Part shown: in pieces, positions 38,673 to 51,247 of the stretch
How positions within the stretch are numbered: position 1 is the stretch's first letter
How the letters are laid out: every line of letters begins with the position of its first letter
Source: Rhizophagus clarus
Lineage: Eukaryota; Glomeromycota; Glomeromycetes; Glomerales; Glomeraceae
NCBI GenBank assembly: GCA_015698045.1
Contig: BLAL01000017.1
Span: 558,001-622,000, forward strand
Direction: 5' to 3'
Length of the DNA: 64,000 nucleotides
Translations under genes and position numbers: made by a program
Notes under the pieces: generated by a model
What the model saw: only the letters and a program-made list of their open reading frames with translations
Told to the model about the DNA's origin: nothing
Database searches by the model: none

Positions 38673-39800
38673 TCCAAATAATTTAATTAAAAAAAGAAAG
38701 AATAAAAAAAAAAAAAGATGATATTTTTTTTTACGAAACAAACTCCGTTTTATTCATTCATGTATGCTGTGCTACCATTGTAACAATGTATATGTTATAC
38801 AAAATATTTCACAAAGCATTTGTATCATGATTTTTGGGTATAATAACAAGCAAATAACGAAATAGGTATACGTAATACGACTAATACGTTACCATTTATT
38901 AGATATTTTTTTCGTTACAATTCTCATATTGGGATAACGGCATGTATATGAAAGCGAAAGTCATGTTACACAATTGATGCCTTTTTTAAAATCAAGAAAG
39001 GGTCCTCGCCTACTGCATAGAATAAACTATTTTTTTATGTTAATCGATATTACTAAATTGAGAACCAATCATAATTTTTTTTTTTTTTTTGTACTTTAAT
39101 AAGAAAAAAACTAGTTAATTAACCTGTTAATCGCACTTTTTTCTTATTAGTCTATGTCTATGTAAAGTATGTAACCTCATACCGGTTTTATACTTGATTG
39201 AAGAACTTAAATCAGAAGTAACGCGTGATAAAGTGAGTAGTATATACATACATATATATATATATGTCAATATAAATAAATAAAGGAAAATCACATAACT
39301 TGAGAATATTAAACAAATGCATTATTTATCGATTGTCCGTAGAAAATATAGCGGGATCCGTGAATCATAATAACAACACGGCAATGTGTAAGGTAATGAT
39401 AAACACTACAACATAACAACATGCCTAATTCTTATATGATCCACGTAAACTGTGAAATTTTTATGGTAATCACATGTGATAATGTAATTAAATCCCATAA
39501 ATAATGGATTTATATTGAATCGGCGCAGTAGGCGCAGCTAGAAATTTCGCGCACGGCACATCGCAAACAACGCAAAATTCGCAAAAACTTCTCCATATGC
39601 GCAAAATTTTCCCTGTACATACAAAAATATTCTTATATCTATATGATATAATTATTTTCATTTAAAGTTCGTGTAATTTGATAATCTAATAAATAATTTT
39701 TATCTTGTGTAGCAGCAGCTTTGTACAGAAAAACTATCACCCCCCAGTCGCACCGACAAAAATTTCAGTCACGTGATTTTTGGCCCGCATTACGGAATTA

Positions 39801-40570
39801 ATCTTCCCCAGTATCACCACAAAATTTTTCCACCCCCACGTGACCTTAAAATTTCGTCACCGGTGTCACACCCTCCACTTTCTCATTTTTAGAGTTTCCC
39901 AACGGGTTATCCTATGAATAATCCGGATAACCCATTAAAAAATTTTGAAATCCGGATATCCTATTAAAAAAGATAAAGGATAATCCGGATAAATCACCCT
40001 AGAATAATCCGGATTATTCTAGGATAATGAAGTGATTTGTGGAATTATATTTTTTTATACTGTATATCCATTCTTTGACTATATGATCTCACCCATATAT
40101 AAAATACGATCACAGTCATGCAATATTTATTATGTATTAATTAATAAAAGACATTTCACGTTAGATATAATCAAAAACATCATGAGTGTATTCCTTCATT
40201 TTTTATTATGATAACTCGTAAAACTTATATTTATTATTTATTTTTTATAAAAATTATAGTATCTGCAGCAATCCTAAGATAATCCGGATTATCCTATAGG
40301 ATTATCCATTTTGTGAACTACAGATTCGGATAACCGTTCAAAAATTATCCGGATGCATCCGTTATCCTAGGATATCCGGATACAATCCTAGGATATTATC
40401 CGTTTGAGGAAAACTCTACTCATTTTTCATAAGTATTCCAGGGACAGTGTAAAATCTTATTTGTCACACCATATTCGTCACATGATTAATTTCTTAATTC
40501 TGGCCAAATCTCATAATGCCGGCCAAAAATCACGTGGGGGAGGAAATTTTTTGTGGTGTTACTGGGGTAA
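39801..40570. mobile_element. Inner related inverted-repeat element
   Basis: A second pair of inverted repeats, CCCCAGTATCACCACAAAA at 39806 and its mirror at 40542-40567, resembles the outer terminal repeat. It is bracketed by the direct repeat ATTACGGAATTA (39789-39800 and 40571-40582). The likeliest reading is a member of the same family inserted in the outer copy, though further inverted words across the boundary make the history less simple. Confidence 0.5.
39890..40418. mobile_element. Non-autonomous hAT element with 8-bp target-site duplication
   Basis: Ends TAGAGTTTCCC and GGAAAACTCTA are inverted, and the exact 8-bp duplication CTCATTTT flanks both sides (39882-39889 and 40419-40426), the hallmark of hAT transposition. 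The 529-bp interior has no transposase but is packed with variants of ATCCGGAT and GGATAATCC, which look like clustered subterminal binding sites. The clean duplication suggests a fairly recent insertion. Confidence 0.85.
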
Positions 40571-41005
40571 ATTACGGAATTATGCAAACACGTGAAAGTG
40601 CCCGGTGACAAATAACAAGTGACAAATAAATTTTTGTCTACTTGTCCCTCAGATAAATATAAACAATGAAAACGCGGAGGGTGTGACAGATGTGAAGATT
40701 AAAATCGCAGTCACGTGACTGCGAAATTTTTGTCGGTGCGACTGGGCTAGTACAGAAAAATTTCATTTAATTAAGGAAAGAGAGGGTATAATTTTCATCA
40801 GTAAATTGTAAATAAACATTCTTAACAAGACAATCATGTGAATATGACGAAAATTTTAAACCGTTTTTTATATTTTTTTCACTTATTGTAATCTTATTTG
40901 CATACTGTATAAAGAACATATAATATTATTTGTGCATATTTTTAGTCTACTAAGTAATAAGTGCGCATACCTTTATGTATAATATGCGCTTGGTATACAT
41001 GCCTA

Positions 41006-41483
41006 CATGGGGGTGAATTAAGGTCAAGCAATGACGAATTATTACGGCAGCGTTAATTATTACTCCGCCGTAATGTCGAACTGAATTACGCCGCCGTAAT
41101 GCTGGTTGCAGAATTGTCGAACTAGATTTTATTTTTACGTTGATAAATGATAATCATTTTGGTGCATTTTTGTTCTTAAATTTTACAAATAAAAATAGAT
41201 TAAATCATAATAAAATAAAAAAAAAATTATTACTTGACATATTTGTAAGCAAATTCCAACTTCCAAGGGAAGTTCAAGGGCCGTCACTAAAAAAAATGTT
41301 AGTTAAGAAGTACCCGCCTCCGAAAAAAAAAGAAAAAATACTGAACTAATAAATGGTAATTAATTTCCTGTTATAAATAAAATATACAAGTTTAATATAT
41401 CTCGTTGATGCATTGCAATTCGGCATTACAGCCATTTTGAATCGATCGATGTTGCCGAATTGCCGGGGTAATTCCGCCCCATG
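41006..41483. mobile_element. MITE, TA-flanked, about 480 bp
   Basis: Terminal repeats CATGGGGGTGAATTA and TAATTCCGCCCCATG match inversely at 13 of 15 positions and are flanked by TA on each side. The left third has repeated GCCGTAAT/ATTACGGC words. No coding capacity; a Tc1/mariner-type non-autonomous element is likely. Confidence 0.7.
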
Positions 41484-41573
41484 TATATCGCTTGCGCCTA
41501 TAAGAAATTTTTTGAATTTATAACACTACACATGAGTCGCGAAAATATGAAAAGAACAAAGAAATCATATCTG

Positions 41574-44500
41574 TTATCTCTGAACTTTATACAAAAAGCG
41601 GTATGTAGAAGCTGACAGTAAAAGCTATAAATTTATTCAGTATGTGCAATCGATAATGATAGAAAGGGGCAGAATCGCCAAATTACTTATTGCAATAATG
41701 AACAAATATGATACAATCACATAATAATAAAAATTTCACTTTAATACTTTAATACTGTACTGAAACTCTGGAACAGAGACTTTGTTATATCCGTTAGCGA
41801 CTGTATTAGGATTTAATAATTTAATAGATTGTATAATGCATAATGCGATGATTTTTACTTTTAGTAAGCGTTAAATTATTTTAAAACTTATATTTATTGA
41901 TAAAAAAAAAAAAAAAATTTTTTTTTTAAATAAATAATATTTTTTTTTTATCCTCACTAAATAACTTATAATAATTAATAAATAATAAAAAAATCTATGT
42001 TGGTATGTTATGTTTCAATACCATGGTCCTTACAAAATTTAATAGCAGGTTCATGATCATTATAAACAGCTAATTTCATATAATAAATAGCTTTGTCTTG
42101 ATCTTTTACGCCACCAATACCATTATAATACATATTTCCAACGTTATACATTGCTACTTTAAAACCATCTTCAGCAGCTTTTTCAAAATATTTGAGAGCT
42201 TCCGAAAAGTTCTGTTCAACACCTTTACCAAAATACAAACAGTCTGCATATCTTACTTTTGCTTCAGGGAATTCATTTGCTTCATCATCAGCAACTTCTT
42301 TAAATAATTCTGCAACAATTTTATCTTTATCTGGAGGGTTTGTCGGAGCAAGTCCCTTTGAAATGTAATATGCTTTATAATATTTTGCTATGATTTGGTT
42401 ACGATTTGATCTATTTTTTTCACCAAGGTCTGCATAGGCTTCAAAACATTTATATGCAGTTCTTGTATCTCCAACAGGTTTGCCACCTTTAAATAACTTA
42501 TGTTGTTTTGCTGCTTCAGTAAGTGTCATGTAATTAAATGATTCAAAATCTGGTAAATTAGTTGGAAGGGAATATGATGAATCTTGATTAATGGTGAATG
42601 CTCGTTTTGGAGTAAATTTTGGCGTGGAGGGTTTTGAACTATTACTTGGTAAATCTTGTGAATGTTGTGAATGTTTCTTTAAATTATCTTTAACACAATC
42701 TCTAAGAACTTCGAACATTTTTGTAATTTTTGGCCTCTCAAATGGATTATTATGAACGGCTAAAAAATATGTAAGAAAAAAAAAAATTAACATATAAATT
42801 ATGATTTAATATACTTTCATTTACAACTTACCTTTTTCTACGTATTGTATGAATTCCGGTGGCATTTCACTGTTTTCAGAAAATCGTTCTCTATACTTTT
42901 TATTAAGTATCATATCAGTAATTTCCAAAATATCATTGTCTTCGTATGGAATTCTTTCTTCAGCAATTTCCCAAAGTAAGATCCCAAAACTATAAACTTC
43001 ACACCTTGTATTATATTTGGTAATTGGAGTTCTCATTAACAATTCGGGTGCACAATAACGAATTCGTTCTAAATTTTGGCCCTGATTTAATGTAACTTCA
43101 GCTTGAGAACTACTTGATTTAAAGTTTGCAAGTTTTGCTGTCTCATTGAGTGTAATTAATATATTCTCAGTTCTAACATCACGATGAACAATCTAAGAAA
43201 AAAAAAATAAATATAAACAATTAAATAAAAATTCGCTAATTAAAAGCCGGTTATAAACTTACATCAACGGCTCTTAAAAAATTTAATCCACGAGCAATGT
43301 CAAGAGATATACGTAGTTTTGATCTAAGATCAAATTTATCTTTATAATTTGTATAGAATTCACGTAAATTACCATATTCGGCCCATTCAGTCACCAAATG
43401 CCATTTGTTTCCATCATTAACTATTCCATAAAATTTTATGATGTTTTGCCAATCGTGAAGTTCTTTAAGAATTGTAACTTGATTTTGTACCGTCATTTGA
43501 TCCTCTTTCTTAGAGATAGTTTTAAATGCGACTTCTTCACATTCAATTTTTGTGTTATGCCATTTAGTTATACGCCTATTTTTACGTGGTCTCTCATTAT
43601 CATTCCTTTTATAATCAGATAAATTTAGTGGACATGACCGAAAGATATCATCAATTTTTGTTTGGTTTTGAGTGAACTTTTCCATTGTATTAACCATTGC
43701 ACTGACTTTTGCAATTTTTGTGGAAAACCCTTTACTCATACTCATGTCTGCGATGAGAGCTTTAATCTCTTGAACATTTGAAACATTAGCATCAATTCCA
43801 CCATTCATTGCCTCTAGAAACTATAATTATTAAAACATTAATTTAAAATTAGTTTTATACTCGAATCAAATAAATTTTTTTATACCCAATATTTTAACCT
43901 TACTTTAGCTAATTCCTTTTGATCCTCTCTTATTTGTTCAAGTCCATCAGCATTTTTAATATTAATAGAAAAAGACATTAACTTTATACAATTATCGAAT
44001 TCATCACTTAATTCTTTAAAAGTTTTCTCGGTATCTTTCGATTCAATATATTTTATCAGAGTTCTCGTTTGAGAAATCTCTGATATAAATTTTTTAATTT
44101 GTTTCATAATAATTGCTAAATTTTGTAAACATAAATAATTTTTGTCATTAAAAAATTCTTTTCTTTCTTCTCTGTTAAATTTAAGGTCTCTTGTGGCAGA
44201 TTCTGCAGCATAGACTCGATTTCTTAATATTACACAAGTTCGTTTACTATGTTCAGCGTCTTCTACTAAAGCGTTGATTTCGTCAGTAAGAGTTCCAATT
44301 TCATTAATTATAGGAAGAAACTTTGCAAATGGAACAAGTACCGGTGCCGCCGCGGATGTTGCGGTTAATACGTCGTTCGCTTTTTGCACAAAATAAGATG
44401 CACCTGAAGCACCATCTTTAATGATATTATCATCAGACATTCCTAGTAAATTTAATCGAAAAAAAAGAAATAACTTTTTTTTACGAAAACTAGTTTTTAT

Positions 44501-44996
44501 TTACTTCATGTATATGTTGTACCACCATTGTAACCAACCTTTTTTTTTATATTAGGAAATCTGTATAAAATGTATTATACCTTAATGATTTTAGGTAGTA
44601 TAATAAATAAATAAATAAATAAATATGCTTGATATTTCATTGCAATATTAGGGAAAATGGATATGTATGAAGGCAAAAGAAAAAGAATTCATCAAATAAA
44701 TGTTAAATTAGAACCAATCATAGTTTGTGCTTTAATAAAAAAAAAAAAAACTTGTTAACCTGTTAATAATAAAATTTTCTTATTAGTTTATGTGAATATG
44801 TAACTTTTTATACCGGTTTATGTTTGGATGAAAAAACTTTAATAGAAATAAACGCGCAATAAATTGACGAAATATTTGAATAAACTTGAGAATATTTATT
44901 AAATGGATGACCATTCTTCCGTTTCGGAATCCAACCAAATTTAGGAATAGGATCTTCTCTACAATCTTCCGTTAAAAGGATAACTTCCAGACTGTA
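41574..44996. repeat. Segmental duplication, unit 1 (contains copy B)
   Basis: From about CTCTGAACTTTATACA on the left to CAGACTGTAC on the right, this stretch aligns with 51248-54926 in the same orientation. It covers the 3' flank, all four exons and three introns, the promoter and a further upstream stretch. Intron positions are identical and many long stretches match base for base. Confidence 0.88.
42008..44440 (-). CDS. MLKL-like helical bundle - pseudokinase - Sel1 repeat protein, copy B
   Basis: Four exons (44440-43904, 43820-43263, 43192-42832, 42759-42008), 735 residues, with introns at the same places and phases as in copies A, C and D. N-terminal bundle with SAAAPVLVPFAKFLPI and AEHSKRTC; shorter coil than in copy C; kinase-like domain with VAFKTI, VHRDVRTEN and EVYSFGILLWEIAEE; Sel1 repeats at the end. 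The DFG position reads NFK (388-390) and is followed by a run of serines, SSSSQAEVTLNQG, quite unlike copy C. The alpha-C position reads NQVTIL. Kinase exon 3 is the most diverged among the four copies (for example DMILNKKYRERF where the others have a VRNK.YREPF pattern). Predicted pseudokinase; signalling or membrane role is inference from MLKL. Confidence 0.87.
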
Positions 44997-46028
44997 CGGT
45001 AGTAGATATATCGATTATCGATCGTATAATTTTCATACTGTATTTCATAGTTTCCCCGTAATTTTGCCTTGAAATGTATATTATTCTTTTTTATTATTCT
45101 ATTCTATTTCTTATTTTTTATTGTGTTGTGAAAATAAAAACGCGCTTTGTACGTTTTTACGTATGAAATATAAAATTTATTGAAATTTTTCGCGATCTTT
45201 GGAGTATTAAAGGTGAACGAACCATCAAGTTTTGAGGAAGACTTTTTCTATTTAACAGTTAACACATTATAAAAATTGTCTTTTATTACAATTATTAAAT
45301 TATATAAGTAATATAAGATTTGTTGTCAAATTTTTAAATAAAAATGATTTATTCGGCTTATTTTGATTAAAAAAACACAATAAATTTTATAAAGCGAAAG
45401 AATCATAAAAAATATTTTAAACTTTAATAAACGTTTTTTTTTGGATTTTTTTTATTAAGAACAAGTATTTTTTTAAGACAAATGTTCCCTTTATTTTATA
45501 GAGATAAATGTTGTGTAAAATAAATTTGCCCAATAAAATTCATCGAATCACGTTACCGAAAATTTTTTGTTGTGTTCTTGGGGTAGTTGAGAAATAAAAT
45601 TTAAGATTTGGCGTTTTAAGTGTAACAATTAACAAATAATGAGCTTTAATGTGTGCGGTATCGGCCGATCCAAAATTTTTGGGGACATTATTATTAATCG
45701 ACTGTCATGTTAATTGATGTTAATACTTAATATCAGCCAATAAATGAATGTTGCCCCGTACGTCTATTAAATTTTATGAGGTGTTTCTTAAGTCGGTCAA
45801 ATCAATTGACTAATAATCTGGGGTATTAATTAAGACCCAATTTCCCAATCGGCCGATTTTTTTCTTATAAATTGCTATATTTGGTCTAATAATATTTTTT
45901 TTCCTGCATAGTATAATTGTAGCACAAATTTGTGCATTTTTTATATTTCGACCAACTGTTCTTTTTTTTTTACGTATTATAATTCCGAATTTACTTGATT
46001 ATAAATCATATAATTCAAAATAATTACT
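44441..46028. other. Divergent intergenic region between copy B and a kinase gene
   Basis: About 1.6 kb that should contain promoters for both genes. Its first 550 bp belong to the segmental duplication. It includes a copy of a short peptide-coding relic (minus strand, about 44898-44975) and a MITE-like element at 45660-45857. Otherwise AT-rich and featureless. Confidence 0.5.
45660..45857. mobile_element. Short inverted-repeat element (MITE candidate)
   Basis: Both ends carry ATCGGCCGAT, followed inwards by CCAAAATTTTTGGGG on the left and, in inverse, TGGGAAATTGGG on the right. It is 198 bp long with no coding capacity. No clear target-site duplication, so the family is open. It lies about 170 bp upstream of the kinase start. 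Confidence 0.5.
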
Positions 46029-47869
46029 ATGGAAGAAAAACCAAAGAATTTATGGAAAATTAATACTGAATATGAGGTAATAATTCATATTACACGAATA
46101 ATGTTGAATTTTTATGGATAAAATTGTAAAAAATTTTTTTGACCATTAAAAAGGCACATGTTACAATTTCTACTATTGATTCAATTACTGAATCAGAAGA
46201 CGCAGATAAAAAAATTTATATGAAAGATTTGGAAAAAAGAAAACAAGTGTATGGAATATGTGGAGAATGTAATGAACCTGGTACAGGAAATAAATGGTGT
46301 CAACCTTGTAATGCTAAAAGATTTACAGATAACTTTAAAAATTGGACTAGTGGAAATAAGGATATTGATGAATTCATAAAACAATCACAAATTAATGCTG
46401 TATATTATACAAAATGTCTTGAATGGATACCTTTTGAAAACTTTCAAAATATCAATTATATTGCAGAAGGTGGTTTTGGTAAGATTTACTCAGCTCAGTG
46501 GCCTGAAGGACATATTAAATATTGGGATATTAAAAATCAAAAATGGAACAGATATAGCTTTAGCAAATATGCATTGAAAAGTTTGAAAAATTCTTTTGAT
46601 ATTTGTTCAAATTTTTTAAAAGAGGTAATTAAATTCATTTTTGCTTGTATTAAATGATCGTTACTAATTAATAAAATTTTCTTTTATCAATTAGATTGAA
46701 TCTTATCTTCAGCTTCATCTTAATTATGCTGTTCAATGTTATGGAATAACTCAAGATCCAAAAACTAAAGAATATATGATGGTTTTATTTTACTGTTATG
46801 ATGGAAATTTGAGAAAAAATATATGTGAATCTAAACATTATATAGAGATTGGATCAAAAATTGATGAATTACAACTAATTGCAAAAGGACTTTTAGATAT
46901 TCATAATTCTGGATTTGTTCATAAAGATTTTCATTCAGGTAATATATTGTATAATAGTATTTATCCATTTATAAGTGATTTAGGAATGTGTCAACCAGCA
47001 AATAAGAAAACGGGTAAAATAGAAGGAATTTATGGAGTATTACCATATGTGGCACCAGAAGTTTTATGTGGACATCAATATACAAAAGCGGCAGATATTT
47101 ACTCATTTGGAATAGTAATGAATGAGTTACTTTCTGAAGAAATTCCTTATAATGGTATTCCTCATGATAATATTTTAGCTATTGCAATATGTAGAGGACG
47201 TAGACCAGAAATTTCTGAAGGTGTACCAAAATTACTTTCGGGGTTGATAATAAAATGTTGGGATGCTAAACTAGAAAATAGACCAGCAGCTAAAGAATTA
47301 TACTATTCATTAAATAAATGGTATAATGAAATTATCTATGATAAATATAGTGAAATTGGATCTCAAGTGGTAAAATGTGACAAAATTGGGAAAGAAAAAT
47401 TTAAAAATAGGTCAAGCACGAATCAATCCAAAAATACTCAAACACATCCACTAGCAATTTATACTAGTAGACTTTTATATTTTAAAAACCTCCCAAAACC
47501 AGTAAATTCCTCAAATTTATCATCTTTTCAATTTAATTCAGGTAACTACCTTTTTTTTTTATTATAAAATTTATAAAATTCATAATTAATTTTAATTTTT
47601 TTTTTCTTATTAGATACTAATTATGCTACTCGATCAATATCGGCAGATCCAAGCAAGTATTTCTCTTAATTATCATTACTGTAATTATTGCATTTATATT
47701 TATTAACGGTCAAATATTATTTATCAAATTCACAGTTTCAAAATCTTGTCAATTAGATGAATCAGGTAATTTATTATTTATTTGTTCTTTATTAATTTTC
47801 TTATCTGATTTAGATATTTATTTATTTTTTAAAGAACTATGTGGATTTTGGAAAGATAATATTGAATGA
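46029..47869 (+). CDS. Protein kinase with N-terminal CxxC zinc-ribbon-like motif
   Basis: Six exons (46029-46076, 46154-46624, 46695-47541, 47614-47652, 47736-47765, 47835-47869) give 489 residues. A motif C-G-E-C-N-E-P-G...W-C-Q-P-C precedes the kinase domain, as in the very large kinase family of Rhizophagus. Kinase motifs: glycine loop IAEGGFGKIYSAQW, YALKSL, VHKDFHSGN (HKD in place of HRD), ISDLGM (DLG in place of DFG, metal-binding Asp kept), APEVL and DIYSFGIVMNELL. These look competent for catalysis. The tail (YTSRLLYFKNLPKPVNSSN, YATRSISADP, SKSCQLDES, FWKDNIE) is typical of the family. The fourth intron needs a GC donor (GCAAGT) to hold the frame; with GT the protein would stop at once or change phase. 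Divergent from copy B. Confidence 0.88.
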
Positions 47870-48330
47870 AGTTTTAAAAGTTAAAGTTAATGGTTTAAGT
47901 AACTAAGTAAGTGAAGAGCAACTTAGAATTAGCCTTACTTTTATTTCTATTTCATCTTTATTAAACTATGCTTATATACATATCATTTTAGAATTTCTTT
48001 TTTAAAATTATTTTTATAAATAAAGGGATATAAATACTTTTATATAATTAGTTTTGCATATAATTTCTGGTCAACATTATGTAATGTTCACTGGAATTAT
48101 ATAAAAGAGCCCACAACTGTTTCCATCGGTAGCTATCGGTCAGTTGCGATTACATTATAGAAAATATTTAATCTTTCTTTTATTTAAACAATTAACTTAC
48201 CACTAATGTTGATTAAAAAGTTTTGTCAATTTACTAATATTTCTTTAGAATTAAACGAGTCAAAAAACATGTAACTTTTAAATATTGCAACGATAAAATT
48301 TATTAAACTTCAAATCATTGAAAATTATAA

Positions 48331-48365
48331 TACAGTTAGAACTCGATATAACGATTCGCGATAAA
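48331..48365. mobile_element. Pogo/Tigger-like terminal sequence, single end
   Basis: ACAGTTAGAACTCGATATAACG resembles the terminal repeats of pogo/Tigger-type Tc1/mariner elements (CAGT.GAACCTCGATATAACGAA in general form; shown here only in part). No partner end or transposase was found, so this is a weak remnant call. Confidence 0.4.
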
Positions 48366-48431
48366 CCGATGCCAATTATACTTAAAACGATGATACAACG
48401 GCTATGCGATATAGCGAATGAACAGCTGATG

Positions 48432-48835
48432 AGGGACGATGATTTATGGCATTTCACAATAAATCACAAAAGTCACAAAATTTTATGATAAACACAAAAT
48501 TTTACATTACTCGCCACACAATTTCACAAAATTTGAATCTATACATATACAAGCACATAAATCCACACAATTTCCACGCAATTTCCACATCCATACCATA
48601 CAATTTCCACATCCATACCATATAATTTCCATGTAATTCCCAGAATCTGCAGACTGCGGCATTTACTATTTAGTAACAGAGAAATCACATGCTTAGGTAA
48701 ATTTTATGGTTTATTCCAACGAAATATCGCATAAAATCACAATATGCTATGAAAAACGCCACAAAATGCCAAATTCGCAAAAAAATAAGGTACAACATAC
48801 CGCCACAAAAAAATCATAGTTCCTGCGCTGATCAC
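48432..48835. repeat. CACAAAATTT-rich block with possible inverted ends
   Basis: The block begins with AGGGACGATGATTTATGG and ends with an inverse counterpart near ATCATAGTTCCTGCG. Within it, CACAAAATTT, CCACACAATTTCC and the direct pair CACATCCATACCATA recur. It may be a decayed non-autonomous DNA element; the family cannot be assigned. Confidence 0.45.
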
Positions 48836-51247
48836 CATAAAAATTTTCTGATCACGTGACAGTCAATCACAAAAAAATTTATAAAATTAATATTCACGTT
48901 CTGGATAAAGCTAACAAGGACAATTTCAAGTTAGTTACCATATTTATTTCTTATTATAATTTGTTCTGTTGTTCCTTATCTATATATTTATTATTGTTAC
49001 ATTCGATTCTTTCCGCTTGTTCAAGCGAAATATCATCATAGCGCACCAATAAGTAAGTGGGAGATAACAGTACATATTCTTTGATTCTTACACCTTCTAT
49101 TCTTGTTATCAAATTCAAATTCTCTTCTGTATATAGATATGATCCTTTGAATGCAAAAGACTGAAAATTCACTATCATTCCGATAATAATCAATAAAATT
49201 GCATCACACATAACCATTTTTCAGCTGTTACTTTTCAAGACTTATTCCCTCAGTGAAAGATTTCAACGGGAAATTGTCAAACATCTGCAATTGAGATTTC
49301 AGGTATTAATGATAGAGGTTGGATAGAAATCAATATTGAATAAAACAGGCATCACTTTGTCATTAGTTTTTCATCTAAACTTTCTCATCATTGTTCATAC
49401 TGTTTCACTATATTGATTAAAATTATTTCTCTAAATATATCCAACATAGCAGAAACTAAATTGACTATGAATGTATCAGGAATATTTTTACGTATAAGAT
49501 CCACAGGGAATTGAGGGAAATCCACATCGTATATCATGGAAATTCGTAGAAATCTGATTAATTCCAATATTTTCCAAATACCCTGTGACGAAACACGTAA
49601 CATAAGTCCACATGATTCCTTAATAAAATATATCGTAAGCCGTATGGAGATATATGGAATTCCACGTGTTTCCCATGGTATTACATCGACCGATCTATGG
49701 TGTGCATATGCTAAATAAAGCGAAAGATTAATACGTCAAGGTTGCTAGTTTTGTTTTTTTTTGCCAAATACTTCTGTTAAGAATGAATTTAACTTTCTAT
49801 AATAATCAGATTTCTTGAGATAAACGAACCTTTTTTCTTGAATATTTTTCCATAATAAGCGATATCCTACATTGTATTATTACGTTCTTTTTTAGATCCT
49901 TTCATGTATCATGGCAAACTAATTTAAACGTTCCTGACATAATTTATAACCGACTTGAAAATTAGCGGTTAGCAAGTATGCTTCAGCATTCGTGCCTTTG
50001 CCAGTGTTTGTAACTTCTGAAATCTTGACTTACTCTTTACACTTTCTTTACACTGCACAATGGCTTCTTATTACATTTATGCAACATTTAGGATAGTTAA
50101 AGTCTCTAAAAAAAAGGTGGATCTGAAAAAACTAAAAGTGGATCTAAGCAGACCAGCAGAGCAAGCGCAAAAGAATATACATAAAATTTGAGATTGTTAT
50201 ATTATTTTGTTATGCGGTAAGTTTAATATAATATCGCTATAATCGACCAATCATAATGATGATAAGGTATAAATTGTAAATCACGTGTAATTATGATAAA
50301 TTTAGGTCGGAGGTCTGGATTCTGGAATGGTTCTTCTGTTCGCGGGCGAGGCAATTTATCTTTTTTTTTTTTTTTTAGCTATTAATCTTTATTAAAGTAA
50401 TAATTACAAGTAACGAAACCAAAAATACGAAAAAAGAAAAGATAAATCATTAAAAATTGAAACTGAAATTTTTCAGAAGTCAGTACATTACTATTTATAC
50501 AAAATAGATTTAACAAACAAATATGACTATTGAATATTGATTCCGGTCACATGTTCCTATATAAAAATGAATTAGAAACTTTGTGCGCTAAATCACATGA
50601 GCCGCGAGCGAGAAGAACAAAGGAATAAAGGATTAATTAATATAATAGCATTTCATACTTTTGGATCGGATGACTGCGCTTGAAATCGGATTAAATTACG
50701 GAAAACAGGATTACTGTTGGTTTCGTCTCTCCCTTGGAAAACAAAAGAGGAAGAAAAAGTAAAATTCTTTGGCAGGGTCATCTCCAAACGCTTTCAAATG
50801 AGACACTGAAACAAAAATACAAAAATAAGAATTCTAAATTTCTGAAATTAATATTGTCATTTTAGGATAGTGTTGTTAGCCTAAGGAGTTGTGATAGTAG
50901 TTTTCTTTTCTTTTTTTTAGTTTAGTTTTCGTTTGATGTATTTTCCTCTTTTCGTCCCTATTCCGAACTTACATTTATGAGTTAACTGTCCTAGCTCCTG
51001 TATAACTAATGATTTTTTTGTAGGACGTTTTTTAGTACGAGGCGAAGGTTCTTTTTTTCCGATAGGATTTTCCCTTAAACCCGTCGTGTAGGTTGGGTTA
51101 CGACTACGTTTCATCAAAAGGGCAAGCAATGGTAGGCTTGGGTTTCACGGTTGTCTGATCACGTCCATTCTGATGGGGCAGTTACCTACTAGCTAATTAC
51201 TGCTTTTTGTATATAAAATACTGTCAATGCTCCGCACCCACGCAATA

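Larger units (their letters stand above)
39723..40760. mobile_element. Outer long-TIR element, MULE-like, with other elements inside
   Basis: Inverted repeats of about 24 bases start with CCCAGTCGCACCGACAAAA at 39743 and are mirrored at 40723-40746. The 11-base direct repeat GTACAGAAAAA lies at 39723-39733 and 40750-40760, consistent with a 9-11 bp target-site duplication as in Mutator-like elements. No transposase remains. Much of the present length is later insertion. Confidence 0.65.
38673..42007. other. Intergenic region with nested DNA transposon derivatives
   Basis: About 3.3 kb between copies A and B. It holds the promoter of copy A, a nest of inverted-repeat elements (39723-40760), a TA-flanked MITE (41006-41483), and from about 41574 the beginning of the segmental duplication shared with 51248 onward. 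The stretch near 39110-39240 upstream of copy A resembles the upstream flanks of copies B and C (poly-A, a CTTGTTAACCTGTTAAT-like word, TATACCGGTTT). No genes seen. Confidence 0.55.

Noticed and set aside
38673-38741. Upstream in-frame start extending copy A by 23 residues
   Set aside because: The extension is a translated poly-A/poly-T run and is absent in copies B, C and D; the start at 38672 fits the family.
48954-49603. Two minus-strand frames, one with a hydrophobic N-terminus resembling a signal peptide
   Set aside because: Short, not joinable by convincing splice sites, and without recognisable motifs; chance frames of this size are expected in this sequence.
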